From positions 10,456,501-10,520,500 of the forward strand of contig NC_134031.1 of NCBI RefSeq assembly GCF_964204645.1: a DNA stretch of 64,000 nucleotides. The letters are read 5' to 3'. The position numbers and the translations under genes are program-made. Below are positions 7,866 to 16,298 of this stretch, in pieces; position 1 is the first letter of the stretch, and every line of letters begins with the position of its first letter. The notes beneath the pieces were generated by a model, which saw only the letters and a program-made list of their open reading frames with translations, made no database searches and was not told where the DNA came from. This DNA comes from Tubulanus polymorphus. Lineage: Eukaryota; Nemertea; Palaeonemertea; Tubulaniformes; Tubulanidae.

Positions 7866-8285
7866 GCTTCTGCAATTATAACTATTATAGGATCGGCAAT
7901 TGTTAACGCTTTAGCATTTACTGGTGGTGGTTATTTATTTAAACATATTGATAAAAATAGTTCATTAGGAGAACAAAGAAGACATAACTTAGCGTTAGAG
8001 AAATACAATAAAGCTGCAGAAGAATATAGAGAAAAGAGGCAAAACTATATGGATTATATTAACAAGGAATTATATGATCAGAAGATTCCACATAGAGATT
8101 TTCAATCAGTTGATGATGCAATGAGTTTATATAACGCGGTAACCAATAAAGAAAAATTACATCTATACAAACCTAAATTATCAGATTATTATACCCCAAG
8201 TAAAGAACAACAAAAATATGAAATAATATGGATTTTAGGTGGAACTGTTATTGTTATATTTGTTGCTTATAAGTTTACTTATTAG
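7863..8285 (+). CDS. Two-membrane-segment virion-type protein, 140 aa
   Basis: A 140-residue protein with an N-terminal hydrophobic segment (residues 2-27, with GGGYLF at its end) and a C-terminal one (~118-138, IIWILGGTVIVIFVAYKF). Between them is a charged helical region (residues ~38-75: LALEKYNKAAEEYREKRQ and onward) followed by a segment with DDAMSLYNAVTNKEK. This layout, two anchors around a KR-rich helix ending in FINK/YINK-like words, matches a recurrent Polinton small-protein family near the capsid genes. Its function is unknown to me. It is the third of four small genes in a row between penton and MCP and has a strong start module. A membrane or capsid-lining role is inferred from position and hydrophobicity. 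Confidence 0.72.
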   Translation: MASAIITIIGSAIVNALAFTGGGYLFKHIDKNSSLGEQRRHNLALEKYNKAAEEYREKRQNYMDYINKELYDQKIPHRDFQSVDDAMSLYNAVTNKEKLHLYKPKLSDYYTPSKEQQKYEIIWILGGTVIVIFVAYKFTY

Positions 8286-8307
8286 TAATTTTTATTCTAA
8301 ATAAATG
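8286..8307 (+). promoter_or_regulatory. 22-nt start module
   Basis: TAATTTTTATTC then TAAATAAATG, directly after the upstream TAG stop (8283-8285). Confidence 0.55.
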
Positions 8308-8739
8308 GAAGATAAAGTTGATAGTATTGATATTATTCCTCATGATATAAATAAAACTAAATTAAAAACATATTTAGAAAAACAAATATTAGAATTTGAA
8401 AGTGACTTAAAGATAAAAAAGAAAAAATATTTAAAAAGTAAAATTATATATTATTTGATTATAAGTGGTTCGGTTACAATTAGTTCTGTAATAACATTTC
8501 TAGCAATATTCAGCCCATTAACACCTTTAGCTATATCAATTGGTGTGTTAGGATTAAGTTCAAGTGTTTTAACTGGTATAAGTTCAAAATTAAATATAAA
8601 AAGTAATAAAGAAAAAATAAAATCTAATATAAAAGAAATTAATAAATTAAAGAACACACTAGATTATATAATAAGTTTAAATGGTCATATAACAGTTGAA
8701 GAACAAGATAAATTATTAAAAGAATTAATAAATTATTAA
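8305..8739 (+). CDS. Membrane protein with flanking coiled coils, 144 aa
   Basis: Not recognised. A 144-residue protein. An N-terminal charged helix (residues ~18-46, ending in the basic run KIKKKKYLKSK) leads to a long hydrophobic stretch at ~47-92 that can form a two-helix membrane hairpin, with PLTP as the turn. A lysine-rich helix with heptad character (~95-130) and a short acidic tail follow. A membrane hairpin between basic coiled coils suggests a peripheral or integral virion-membrane protein, or one that bridges membrane and DNA. That is inference. The stop TAA (8737-8739) is the first triplet of the next gene's start module. Confidence 0.68.
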   Translation: MEDKVDSIDIIPHDINKTKLKTYLEKQILEFESDLKIKKKKYLKSKIIYYLIISGSVTISSVITFLAIFSPLTPLAISIGVLGLSSSVLTGISSKLNIKSNKEKIKSNIKEINKLKNTLDYIISLNGHITVEEQDKLLKELINY

Positions 8740-8758
8740 TTTTTTAATTATATAAATG
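8737..8758 (+). promoter_or_regulatory. 22-nt start module
   Basis: TAATTTTTTAAT then TATATAAATG. The first TAA is the stop codon of the upstream gene. Confidence 0.6.
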
Positions 8759-10144
8759 GTAGATAGTTTTCCAAAAGCTTTCCGATATAATAAATCAATT
8801 AAATATAATATTCCAGCAATAGATTTTAATAAAGATATTACATATAGAAATGAAGTTTTAGATTCATTAACTAATTTAGAAATTTATGTTACTGAAACTA
8901 ATAATTTTAATGCAAAGATGGAAAATATATTTCATGTATATTTAATTAATTTTAAAAAATTGAAAGATGAAAAACAATGGTTATTAAAATCTAATATGAA
9001 GTATTGGCAGAACCAATTAAATTTTGCTGTTTATTGTGCAACAACAGGATGTGGAATAAGTTGGAATGATCATTTGAATAATTCTAAATATAAATTAATT
9101 CAAAGTTTATTTAGATTTCATACATACTTTCAAATCAGAATAATATTAAATGAATTAGAGTGCGCTTTACCAGGATCTAGGTATTTCAAAGAATTAGATA
9201 ATAATATTAATTTATCAAAGTTTTATAAAATTTGCAATGAATTTAATATAGATATAAATAATTCTGATTTTAGAATAAAAATTGGAACAATAAGATCACT
9301 TCCATGCCCTAGAAAGATTGCAGAATATTGTGCACTTCCCATACCATCTAATAGCTTTTATAATATCTATAATAAAAAATTAGGTTATGGTAAAATAGAA
9401 ACAAAGGATTTAGAAACATTAAATTTCAATAAATTACCGAAATTTTATGATAATTTAAAACAAGAAAACAATAATGGTTGGGTTTATTTTATTTTAGAAA
9501 ATAGTGAAGGTTTTACTAAATCAGGTATAGAAAGAATAAATCAATCTATTAGAACTTATTTGATTTGTATTTTAGGTGCGCAAGTTGAAACAAGATCACC
9601 GATAATTGGAAATTTGAATACATCATTCGATACACAAAAACAATTTAAAGTTTTATTTGAAGATTCCATACATGATGATAAAAATAGATCGATTCCAGAA
9701 AACATTATAAGATATCAAAATTATTTAGATAAATCTCATGTAAGACTTAATTATTGTATAGGCCCTAATCTATTAATTATTTCTAATGATTTAGTATTGA
9801 AGATGGGAAATATAATTGGTTATAATAATCTAATTAAAACTGCAACAATAAATAATTCATTTGGATTAAATGATATAAATAAAAAGATTATTACTGCTCC
9901 AAAATTAATGGAAGGTGAAAAAAATAAAAAACATATTCAATCAACTGAAACTAAAACTAAGAATATTAAATTGGTTAATGATTCTAAAATAAAAGATTAC
10001 AATACATCAGAAAATAATAGAACTGATAAAATTCAACATGATATAATTAAACTAAATAATGATAATAAATCCCATGAAAATACTAAATTAGCTATAACTT
10101 GTATAGGAATTGTAATCGGAGGAATATTATATTTTAAATTTTAA
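8756..10144 (+). CDS. Large Polinton virion-associated protein with C-terminal anchor
   Basis: A 462-residue protein of a type regularly found in Polintons between penton and capsid genes. Its biochemical role is unknown to me. Residues ~80-105 carry an aromatic/cysteine block (KYWQNQLNFAVYCATTGCG). A folded region reaches to about residue 370, with ALPGSRYF and LPCPRKIAEYCALP segments. Residues ~375-440 are an Asn/Lys-rich, low-complexity linker. The last ~20 residues are a hydrophobic helix ending KF, consistent with a tail anchor. The frame is intact. The start is fixed by a TATATAAATG module and the stop TAA (10142-10144) opens the next module. A structural virion role such as spike, fibre or membrane tether is an inference from position, size and the anchor. 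Confidence 0.72.
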   Translation: MVDSFPKAFRYNKSIKYNIPAIDFNKDITYRNEVLDSLTNLEIYVTETNNFNAKMENIFHVYLINFKKLKDEKQWLLKSNMKYWQNQLNFAVYCATTGCGISWNDHLNNSKYKLIQSLFRFHTYFQIRIILNELECALPGSRYFKELDNNINLSKFYKICNEFNIDINNSDFRIKIGTIRSLPCPRKIAEYCALPIPSNSFYNIYNKKLGYGKIETKDLETLNFNKLPKFYDNLKQENNNGWVYFILENSEGFTKSGIERINQSIRTYLICILGAQVETRSPIIGNLNTSFDTQKQFKVLFEDSIHDDKNRSIPENIIRYQNYLDKSHVRLNYCIGPNLLIISNDLVLKMGNIIGYNNLIKTATINNSFGLNDINKKIITAPKLMEGEKNKKHIQSTETKTKNIKLVNDSKIKDYNTSENNRTDKIQHDIIKLNNDNKSHENTKLAITCIGIVIGGILYFKF

Positions 10145-10163
10145 TTTTTTTATTATATAAATG
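10142..10163 (+). promoter_or_regulatory. 22-nt start module
   Basis: TAATTTTTTTAT then TATATAAATG. The TAA is the upstream stop codon. It controls the frameshifted gene that follows. No such module precedes 10453 or 11121, which marks those as internal fragments. Confidence 0.6.
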
Positions 10164-11549
10164 GAAGTAGAAGGTGGAGAAGATATTGGAATGGATCCTT
10201 TTGATGAACCTGGTATAACTGATGAACAACCACCTGATTTTGATGAAACAAGTTTCAGTAACGAAAATGAAACAGCATATAATTCTAATTTAGCAAGACC
10301 TGATACCAATGAATATGTTAATAAAGCACGTTCAAGATTGGATATTGAAAATGAAAATCCAGATTTAATGAAAAAAGAACTAGAATATGACGAATTAACA
10401 GATAAATTCAAACCAATATTAGAAAAATCTGGATTCAATATAACAAATAAAAATGAATTATTTAGTAAAAGATTTGAAATATTTAAATGGTGATTATTAT
10501 TGGCATTTGAAAGATGACTATTATTTTAAGATTTCTTCTAATAAAAGTCTTGATAAAATAATAACAAAATCAACTTTTATTAAATTAGAACAATCTAGAA
10601 TTAAAAAAATCAATAATGATGTTATAACTGATGTTACAGAAGAAGAGATAAATCAAAATAGAAGAGAATTTAATCGAAGAAATAATGATTTTTTGAAGAT
10701 AATTAATGAAAATTTAGAACCAGAAACAATTCCTAAAGAAGATAAAACTTCCAAAACTAGTAGACCTAATTCAAGAGAAGTTCAAACTGAAAAACTTTTA
10801 CCGAAGGGATTACTTGATGCAACAGATCAAGAATTAGAAGATTTAGATATATTTTCTGATAAAGCAATTAGAGAAATTATTAGTATAAGACTTGCATCTG
10901 ATAAAATTGCACATAATAAAAGTATAAGAGATTTTAAAATTAGAACTTTAGAAAAAGAATTAACTGATAAAAATAAAGAAATAGAACAATTAAAGTCTGA
11001 TTTAGATCATCAAGTAATTGATGAAATAGAATATAGGCAAAAAGAATTACGTTTAGAAAAAGAAAAAGATGATTTAGAATATAACATAATATTAATAGAT
11101 TAAAAGTTATTTTTAAAGATTTGTTGATTAAACCAAATTCTGAAATATCACTAAAAGACAGAATAAGATTATTATTTAAATTAGAAGGAATAACAATTCT
11201 TTCAATTCTAACAGCTGTAACTATGTTATTTACAACAATTGGTTTAGCAATATCAAATGCTTTGAAATCTACTCCTACTCCAAATAAACCAGATAAACCT
11301 CCAGGTAATAATTCTATACAAGATAAAGTTAAGGATGGTTTAAAGAAATTAGCAAAATATTTATGGGAACTATCTAAAAAATCTGCTGCAGCATTGCCAG
11401 GAATTATTGCATCAATTGTTGGTTTTATATTGAAATCTGCTGGGAATATTCTTAACTTTGCTGCTGAACATATTATTTTATTTTTAATTACAGTTGTAAG
11501 TGCTATTATTTTTGGTTTAGTAAATATGATATCAAAAAATATCAAGTAA
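10161..11549 (+). pseudogene. Acidic/coiled-coil/membrane virion gene with two frameshifts
   Basis: One ancestral gene of ~460 codons, now in three pieces: 10161-10493, 10453-11103 (effective from ~10485) and ~11085-11549. Only the first piece has a start module, and the third would need a TTG start. In order, the gene encodes an acidic N-terminus (DPFDEPG...PPDFDE), the block NGDYYWHLKDDYYF, a linker with LPKGLLDATDQELEDLDIF, and a Lys/Glu coiled coil. After that come a hydrophobic helix (GITILSILTAVTMLFTTIGL), a Pro-rich spacer (TPTPNKPDKPPG), an amphipathic Ala/Leu/Lys helix with AALPGIIASIVGF, and a last membrane helix. This order is familiar to me from Polinton proteins of aquatic invertebrates. 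The first break is a net gain of one base near 10480-10490 and the second a net loss of one near 11085-11103, so the frame is restored. Function unknown; a virion membrane or scaffold role is inferred. Confidence 0.78.
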
Positions 11550-11571
11550 ACCATGATAAAAAATAAATAAT

Positions 11572-11593
11572 TAATTTTTTTGTTAAATAAATG
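11572..11593 (+). promoter_or_regulatory. 22-nt start module of the major capsid gene
   Basis: TAATTTTTTTGT then TAAATAAATG, nearly the same as at 7844-7865. Confidence 0.62.
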
Positions 11594-12838
11594 AGTGGGA
11601 GTTATATAAGTCCTTCAAAGATTTCTAGAATATCTAATGCTATTAAAGCAGAAAGATCACATCATATAATTACTCATAACCCTTCAAATATTAATCCCGA
11701 TGAAACTTTATACGTTAGAATCCCTCGATTAACACAAAATACTTTTTATGTTCCAAATAGTATTTATTTATCAGCCGATATAAAAGTAACTGGCCATGAT
11801 AACAATTATGTTGTTGATAATGTTGGAAGATATTTGATTAAAAAATTAACTATAAAGATTGGTCCGGAAACAGTTTTCTCATTAGATGATTATAATTTAT
11901 TTATGCATTATAAAGATTTATGGTTAACTAAAGAAAATAGAAATAATATGATATTTCAAGGCATCCAATCGGAAAACCATAATAAATTAAGATCTGAAGC
12001 CAATAATGCAGTAGTAACTCGTGCCACAGATAATTTGATTAAAAAGATTTATGGAAGCAAATATAAAATTCCATTAGACTTTGAATTGATAAATAATAAT
12101 GCACCTTTATATAAATACGCAATTCAAGAAGATATTATATTTGAGATAACATTTGCTCCTGTAAATGAAATTGTATTATCTAGCGTTGTTAAAGATATGG
12201 GTTATAAATTATCGAATATATGTTTAGAATATAACACAGTAACTAATGAAAATATTGCTAGCACAATTCAAACTCAATACAATCAAGGATTTTCATTATT
12301 ATATGATTATATTGATAAATTTAAAACTGTAACTATTAATGCAAATGATGAAATAATTAATGAGAATATTAACTTTCCTAGAAGATCTATTAAAGGTATA
12401 TTAATACTTTTTACTATTGCAACATATTCTAATGGTGCAATAAATGTTGATAATTATTATAATCCTGAAATAACAAAAGTAGAAATAACTATTGAAGGTA
12501 TAGCGAATAAAATATTTTGTCAAGGAATGAGAATGATTGATCAATGGTCAGAAATTAAAAAACATTTTATGAATGAAAAAGTAAAATCATTTGAAAATTG
12601 TAATATTAATCAAATTGATTATTATACCGGTAATAAATATGCATTATGGTTAGATTTTAGAACAACTGAAGATAATTCATTACATGGTTCTGGAAAAAAA
12701 CTACAGAACACTAAAGATGGAATACAATTATTCATGAAAAAGAATAAAGGAATCAAAAATTTTAAAATGCACATTTATATTATATCTGACGCACAATTAA
12801 ATATTGTAAATTCACAATTAGATAGTATTCAATATTAG
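11591..12838 (+). CDS. MCP: Major capsid protein, double jelly-roll (adenovirus hexon/PRD1 lineage)
   Basis: A 415-residue Polinton/adintovirus major capsid protein that would form the pseudo-hexameric capsomers. Family signatures recognised from memory: an N-terminal segment with DETLYVRIPRL; VDNVGRYLIKKLTIKIG followed by the aspartate-rich turn SLDDYNLF; the IPLDFELI word between the two jelly rolls; FPRRSIKGILILF; YYNPEITKVEITIEG followed by an F/YCQGMR motif; KYALWLDFRTTEDNSLHGSG; and a C-terminal IYIISDAQLNI. The frame is intact and of ordinary length, with no added domains. The start is fixed by the module at 11572-11593. It is followed by integrase and ATPase genes on the same strand. 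This is the strongest evidence that the element once made, or can still make, particles. Confidence 0.93.
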   Translation: MSGSYISPSKISRISNAIKAERSHHIITHNPSNINPDETLYVRIPRLTQNTFYVPNSIYLSADIKVTGHDNNYVVDNVGRYLIKKLTIKIGPETVFSLDDYNLFMHYKDLWLTKENRNNMIFQGIQSENHNKLRSEANNAVVTRATDNLIKKIYGSKYKIPLDFELINNNAPLYKYAIQEDIIFEITFAPVNEIVLSSVVKDMGYKLSNICLEYNTVTNENIASTIQTQYNQGFSLLYDYIDKFKTVTINANDEIINENINFPRRSIKGILILFTIATYSNGAINVDNYYNPEITKVEITIEGIANKIFCQGMRMIDQWSEIKKHFMNEKVKSFENCNINQIDYYTGNKYALWLDFRTTEDNSLHGSGKKLQNTKDGIQLFMKKNKGIKNFKMHIYIISDAQLNIVNSQLDSIQY

Positions 12839-12849
12839 AAATATAAAGT

Positions 12850-12871
12850 TAAAATTAAGGATATATAAATG
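12850..12871 (+). promoter_or_regulatory. 22-nt start module, A-rich variant (integrase)
   Basis: TAAAATTAAGG then ATATATAAATG. It keeps the TATATAAATG end but the T-run is replaced. The ATPase module at 13978-13999 (TAAAATTAAAA then ATATATAAATG) is almost the same, so integrase and ATPase form a sub-class. Confidence 0.5.
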
Positions 12872-13996
12872 AGTGGTAAAAAAACTCCTAATATTAAAGA
12901 ACAATATTTAAGAAATTTATATTACAACCCTGAGAGTTCGGTTGCTTATTCTTCTACTAAAAATATATGGCGTAAAGTAAAACAAGATAAATTAGATAAG
13001 ATAATCCCACAAAATTTAGTTAAATATAAAGATATAAATGAATTTATGTTAGAACAACCAACATATACAACACATAAAAAAATTGTTAGAAAATATAAAA
13101 CTCGTAAAACTATGGTAAGTTATGTAGATCAACAGTGGCAAGGAGAATTAATTGATATGAAAAATGTTAAGAAAGATAATGATGATTATTGGTGGTTATT
13201 GAATATAATTGATATTTTTAGTCGTTATGTATGGAGCTTCCCACTTTATAGAAAAGATGCTGTACAAACATCAAATGTTTTAAGAAAATTTCTTTCGGAT
13301 GATAAACTAAAACCAGAAAAAATACAATTTGATGATGGAAAAGAATTTGATAATTCACTTGTTCATGGACTTTTAGATTTTCATAATATTAAATATTTTT
13401 CAACAAAATCGGATAAAAAAGCAGCAGTTGTTGAACGATTTAATAGAACATTAAGAACAAGAATGTGGAAATATTTTACAGCAAATAATACTTTTAAATG
13501 GATTGATGTTTTACCAAAATTGATAGAAGGATATAATAATTCTTATCATTCTTCTATTGGAATGAAACCTATTGATGCTAGAAAACCTGAAAATGCTGAA
13601 ATTGTTTGGAATAATTTATATGGAGCATTTCTTGTAGATGATTTTGGTGAACCTAAATTTAAAGTTGGTCAAAATGTTAGAATTTCTAAGTATAAAAAGA
13701 TATTTGATAAAGGATACGATCGAAATTTTACTAGAGAAATATATAAAATAAAAAAGGTAATAACAACTAAACCATATGTCTATAAATTAGAAGATTTAGA
13801 TGGTGAAGAAGTTGATGGATATTTTTATGAAGAAGAATTAAGTTTAACTACTGAAAATCTAGAACAAGAATATAAAATTGAAAAAGTACTAAAAACAAAA
13901 ACTATTAAAAGAAAAAAATATTCTTTAGTAAAATGGGTTGGATGGCCAGATAAATTCAATGAATGGATATTATCAAGTAAAATTAAAAATATATAA
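12869..13996 (+). CDS. INT: Retroviral-type DDE integrase with C-terminal chromodomain
   Basis: A 375-residue Polinton integrase that joins the element ends to host DNA. The rve catalytic core spans residues ~85-250. D96 lies in WQGELIDM, D155 in FDDGKEF and E189 in VVERFNRTLR, giving the DDE triad with 33 residues between the last two. The Y/HSSIGMKP motif is near residue 230. An SH3-like region with FKVGQNVRISKYK lies at ~268-282. Residues ~331-375 form a chromodomain (YKIEKVLK...YSLVKWVGW...NEWI) with the aromatic residues expected of a methyl-lysine cage. No HHCC zinc finger is evident at the N-terminus. The frame is intact. The chromodomain suggests targeting to H3K9-methylated chromatin, consistent with the insertion in satellite. 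The ATPase ATG follows the stop directly (13996/13997). Confidence 0.95.
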   Translation: MSGKKTPNIKEQYLRNLYYNPESSVAYSSTKNIWRKVKQDKLDKIIPQNLVKYKDINEFMLEQPTYTTHKKIVRKYKTRKTMVSYVDQQWQGELIDMKNVKKDNDDYWWLLNIIDIFSRYVWSFPLYRKDAVQTSNVLRKFLSDDKLKPEKIQFDDGKEFDNSLVHGLLDFHNIKYFSTKSDKKAAVVERFNRTLRTRMWKYFTANNTFKWIDVLPKLIEGYNNSYHSSIGMKPIDARKPENAEIVWNNLYGAFLVDDFGEPKFKVGQNVRISKYKKIFDKGYDRNFTREIYKIKKVITTKPYVYKLEDLDGEEVDGYFYEEELSLTTENLEQEYKIEKVLKTKTIKRKKYSLVKWVGWPDKFNEWILSSKIKNI

Positions 13997-13999
13997 ATG
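13978..13999 (+). promoter_or_regulatory. 22-nt start module within the integrase end
   Basis: TAAAATTAAAA then ATATATAAATG, lying entirely over the last codons of the integrase gene. Confidence 0.5.
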
Positions 14000-14605
14000 A
14001 ATAAGGAATTATTCATATTTGAGCCTCATAATATGTTAATTTCTGGCGTAACAAATTGTGGAAAAACTTATTTCATATTAAATTTATTAGAAACTGTTTA
14101 TAAAAACTATTTTGATAATATAGTATTATTTTGTCCAACATATGAATTTAATCAAACTTATGATAGAAATATTACTAGGAATAATAAATTTATTATATTA
14201 GATCCTAAAACAGTAAAAGAAAATTTAGATAATTGTATAAAAATAGCAATTGATATTTATAAAGGATCAAATACATTATTTATCATAGATGATTGTGCAA
14301 ATTTACATGATTCAAAAATTAGAGAAAGTGAGTTATGCTATTTAGCTTTCTCTGGGAGACATTTTGGGATAACAACTTGGGTTTTAAATCAAAAATATAA
14401 TTCAATTGTTAAAGACTTTAGAGAAAACATTAGATTTCTAGTTTTATTCTACAATAAAGATAGAAAATCAATGAAAAATGCACTTGAGGAAAATGATATT
14501 ATTCCACATGATTTACATAATGAATATATGGATAAGTTGAAAAATATTAAAAGATCAAAATTACTATTTAGATTACAACACCCATTTAAATATGTATTTA
14601 TTTAA
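13997..14605 (+). CDS. ATP: DNA-packaging ATPase, FtsK/HerA (poxvirus A32-like) type
   Basis: A 202-residue P-loop ATPase that pumps the genome into capsids. Walker A is GVTNCGKT at residues 17-24. Walker B is LFIIDDC with D98 and D99. A sensor-like segment, TTWVLNQKYNS, follows at ~128-138, comparable to the TQ/NQ-type motif of A32-like packaging ATPases. Length and layout are normal for Polinton ATP genes and the frame is intact. It begins on the base after the integrase stop, so the two are either co-transcribed or separately started from the module inside the integrase end. A 295-bp repeat-rich intergenic region follows. Confidence 0.93.
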   Translation: MNKELFIFEPHNMLISGVTNCGKTYFILNLLETVYKNYFDNIVLFCPTYEFNQTYDRNITRNNKFIILDPKTVKENLDNCIKIAIDIYKGSNTLFIIDDCANLHDSKIRESELCYLAFSGRHFGITTWVLNQKYNSIVKDFRENIRFLVLFYNKDRKSMKNALEENDIIPHDLHNEYMDKLKNIKRSKLLFRLQHPFKYVFI

Positions 14606-14900
14606 ATTCAATTAGTTTGTTAATCTAGTTGAATTCTAGTTGAATTCTAGTTATTAGTAGTTGTAACAAAAATCAAATAGATTTAACAATATTTTAACTA
14701 GCTTGTTAATCTAGTTGAATTCTAGTTACATTCTAGTTGAATTCTAGTTGTTAGTAGTTGAAACAAAAATCAACTAGATTTAACAAGAAATAAACAAAAA
14801 CACTAATATTTCAACTAGCTTGTTAATCTAGTTGAATTCTAGTTACATTCTAGTTAAATTCTAGTTGCAACATCACACAATTAATTTTTTTGTTATATAA
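14606..14900. repeat. Non-coding repeat/hairpin region between ATPase and the right-hand genes
   Basis: The only sizeable non-coding gap in the Polinton. It holds three degenerate direct repeats starting near 14612, 14698 and 14816, each opening with TTGTTAATCTAGTTGAATTC-like sequence and containing several TTCTAGTT words. In the second copy, TTGTTAATCTAGTTG (from ~14703) faces CAACTAGATTTAACAAG (14771-14787), giving a ~15-bp stem with one bulge. The first copy has a weaker version. No reading frame is present. Possible roles are a transcription end for the capsid/INT/ATP block, an enhancer, or a replication or packaging site; nothing discriminates between them. Confidence 0.75.
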
Positions 14901-14903
14901 ATG
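14882..14903 (+). promoter_or_regulatory. 22-nt start module
   Basis: TAATTTTTTTGT then TATATAAATG, following the hairpin repeats. Confidence 0.6.
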
Positions 14904-15506
14904 GTAGGTGAAAAGAAAATAAAATCTAAAAATGGTGATGTTCCAATTGAAAAAACTTTAGATGATTTAGGAATAACAGAAACAAAATTAACTCCAGATG
15001 ATGGTGCTTTAAATATTGTTACAACAAATAATAATTATGAATATTATCTTTATTGTAAACATCAATTAGAAATATTAATAGCATCTGGAAAATGTAAAAA
15101 TTTTATCGGTAAAAATTTAACTTATAATGAATTAGATACAATGAAATCAGATGAAATTATTAGATTATTTAAGATTTATGAAGCCGCGAGAACAGCTAGA
15201 ATTAATGACGCGATATCAGAAAATGTAGTAAAAGGTTATAGTAAATTATGTAATTATATACTACCAATTGAAGATGAAAATAGATTATATTCCGATTTAA
15301 AAAATGATTATTTAGTTATGACTGAATTAAATAAATGGATTGGATATTTATCATTTCAATTAGGTGGATTTATGACATTATTATCAACTGGGGTTATAAC
15401 ATTTTCAAATATTGAAAGTAAAAATATTTCTATAATAAATGAGCGAAGTGAAAGAAGTGAAGGAATTAACTGTGAAGAAAAAACCGAGAACTCAGAAACA
15501 AATTGA
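14901..15506 (+). CDS. Polinton hypothetical protein, 201 aa
   Basis: A 201-residue protein of unknown function. Residues 1-45 are polar. From ~48 to 150 it is helical with YLYCKHQLEILIASGKCKNF, an ARTARINDAISENVVKGYSK helix and LPIEDENRLYSDLKNDY. A hydrophobic segment (~152-168, FQLGGFMTLLSTGVITF) could insert in a membrane. The last 25 residues are charged and overlap the next gene. The central pattern (a TAR-like helix, then L-P-I-x-D, then a C-terminal hydrophobic stretch) resembles a protein I have seen in other Polintons, but I cannot name it. The last 68 bp overlap the start of the next gene in another frame, so its final ~22 residues may be of little constraint. Confidence 0.68.
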   Translation: MVGEKKIKSKNGDVPIEKTLDDLGITETKLTPDDGALNIVTTNNNYEYYLYCKHQLEILIASGKCKNFIGKNLTYNELDTMKSDEIIRLFKIYEAARTARINDAISENVVKGYSKLCNYILPIEDENRLYSDLKNDYLVMTELNKWIGYLSFQLGGFMTLLSTGVITFSNIESKNISIINERSERSEGINCEEKTENSETN

Positions 15507-15807
15507 ATGGTCTCGACAATTAGGAATTAAATCACAAGAATATAAAAAAGCTGTAAAAGAAAAAATAAGTAATAAAAATGTTAATAAAAATGGCGAAAAT
15601 ATTGTTATTTCTACTCCTTCTGATAGTAGAATATTTGATAAATATTTATATTTTACAGTTGGATTTGTAATTGTATTCATTTTGATTGGGTGTAATTGGT
15701 ATAAGAAATCAAATAAAATTCATGATATTAGTAATTCTGAACCAACTGCTATCAAAAATGAAAGTACTTCTGAAATTCCAAAATTGATAATAAAAAAAAT
15801 GGATTAA
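15439..15807 (+). CDS. Single-pass membrane protein with basic N-terminus, 122 aa
   Basis: A 122-residue protein. The Lys/Arg-rich N-terminus (residues 1-50, with KKKPRTQKQIEWSRQLG) is followed by one strong membrane segment at ~70-87 (YLYFTVGFVIVFILIGC) and a polar, Lys-ending tail. It starts inside the preceding gene in a different frame (68-bp overlap), at an A/T-rich start with ATAATAAATG. Basic N-terminal region plus anchor recalls Polinton proteins thought to link DNA or capsid to a membrane; that is inference. The chosen ATG is supported by the ATAAATG context. Confidence 0.62.
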   Translation: MSEVKEVKELTVKKKPRTQKQIEWSRQLGIKSQEYKKAVKEKISNKNVNKNGENIVISTPSDSRIFDKYLYFTVGFVIVFILIGCNWYKKSNKIHDISNSEPTAIKNESTSEIPKLIIKKMD

Positions 15808-15971
15808 TATTTTAGAAAAAAAGCAAAAAAAAATAATTTTTTTTAATTAATTGAATATTAATTGAATATCTCACTACTTTTGTCTATCTATGTGGAGCAA
15901 TTAAATTGTCCAGATAAGTCATTTCGGATTCTAGATATTCATTATTTTTATTAATTTATTTTTTTTTAAAT
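15808..15971. other. Convergent intergenic region at the right side of the Polinton
   Basis: 164 bp between convergent genes, A/T-rich, with a run of A then T around 15820-15850 that could act as a bidirectional transcript end. ATTGAATATTAATTGAATAT is a short direct repeat at ~15850-15869. Nothing else is recognisable. Confidence 0.5.
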
Positions 15972-16298
15972 TTAATCAACAATTTCTAAATCATGATGAC
16001 CGTCTTCATTTTTCCCATGATATATTATTTTAAATCCTACTAAATCTTTCAATTCCTCCGTACTCAATGAAACCCATTTATCGGGTAAAAACACTTTAAA
16101 TTCTCGTGATGTACTAACATTACAGTAGCTTAAATTAGCTGATACTTTCTCTCCATATTTAGTTTTTATCTTTTCTAATTTCAATATTTTATGTTCAATT
16201 TCTTTTGTAACATCAACTAACTTTTTTATTTCAAATTGTTTTTTTGCTGGTTTTATTCTGTTATTTATTGTTGCTAAGAATGCTTTTCTATCTCCCAT
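15972..16298 (-). CDS. Small, possibly OB-fold (ssDNA-binding-like) protein, 108 aa
   Basis: A 108-residue protein read inward from the right terminal repeat. After a basic N-terminal part (residues 1-35) the sequence is beta-rich: KLEKIKTKYGEKVSANL, REFKVFLPDKWVSL, LKDLVGFKIIYHG, then DLEIVD. Strand-turn-strand with a TKYG/TRFG turn and an F-x-V-FLP word is what I recall from small OB-fold-like proteins carried by invertebrate mobile elements. A single-stranded DNA-binding role in strand-displacement replication would suit a Polinton. This is a moderate-to-low confidence inference. The promoter is the terminal repeat itself, identical to that of the polymerase at the other end, which fits co-expression of replication functions. 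Confidence 0.65.
   Translation of the reverse strand: MGDRKAFLATINNRIKPAKKQFEIKKLVDVTKEIEHKILKLEKIKTKYGEKVSANLSYCNVSTSREFKVFLPDKWVSLSTEELKDLVGFKIIYHGKNEDGHHDLEIVD

Noticed and set aside
11121-11549. Separate gene starting at TTG 11121
   Set aside because: Its frame is open further upstream to 11085, it lacks the start module, and its content continues the preceding coiled-coil gene.
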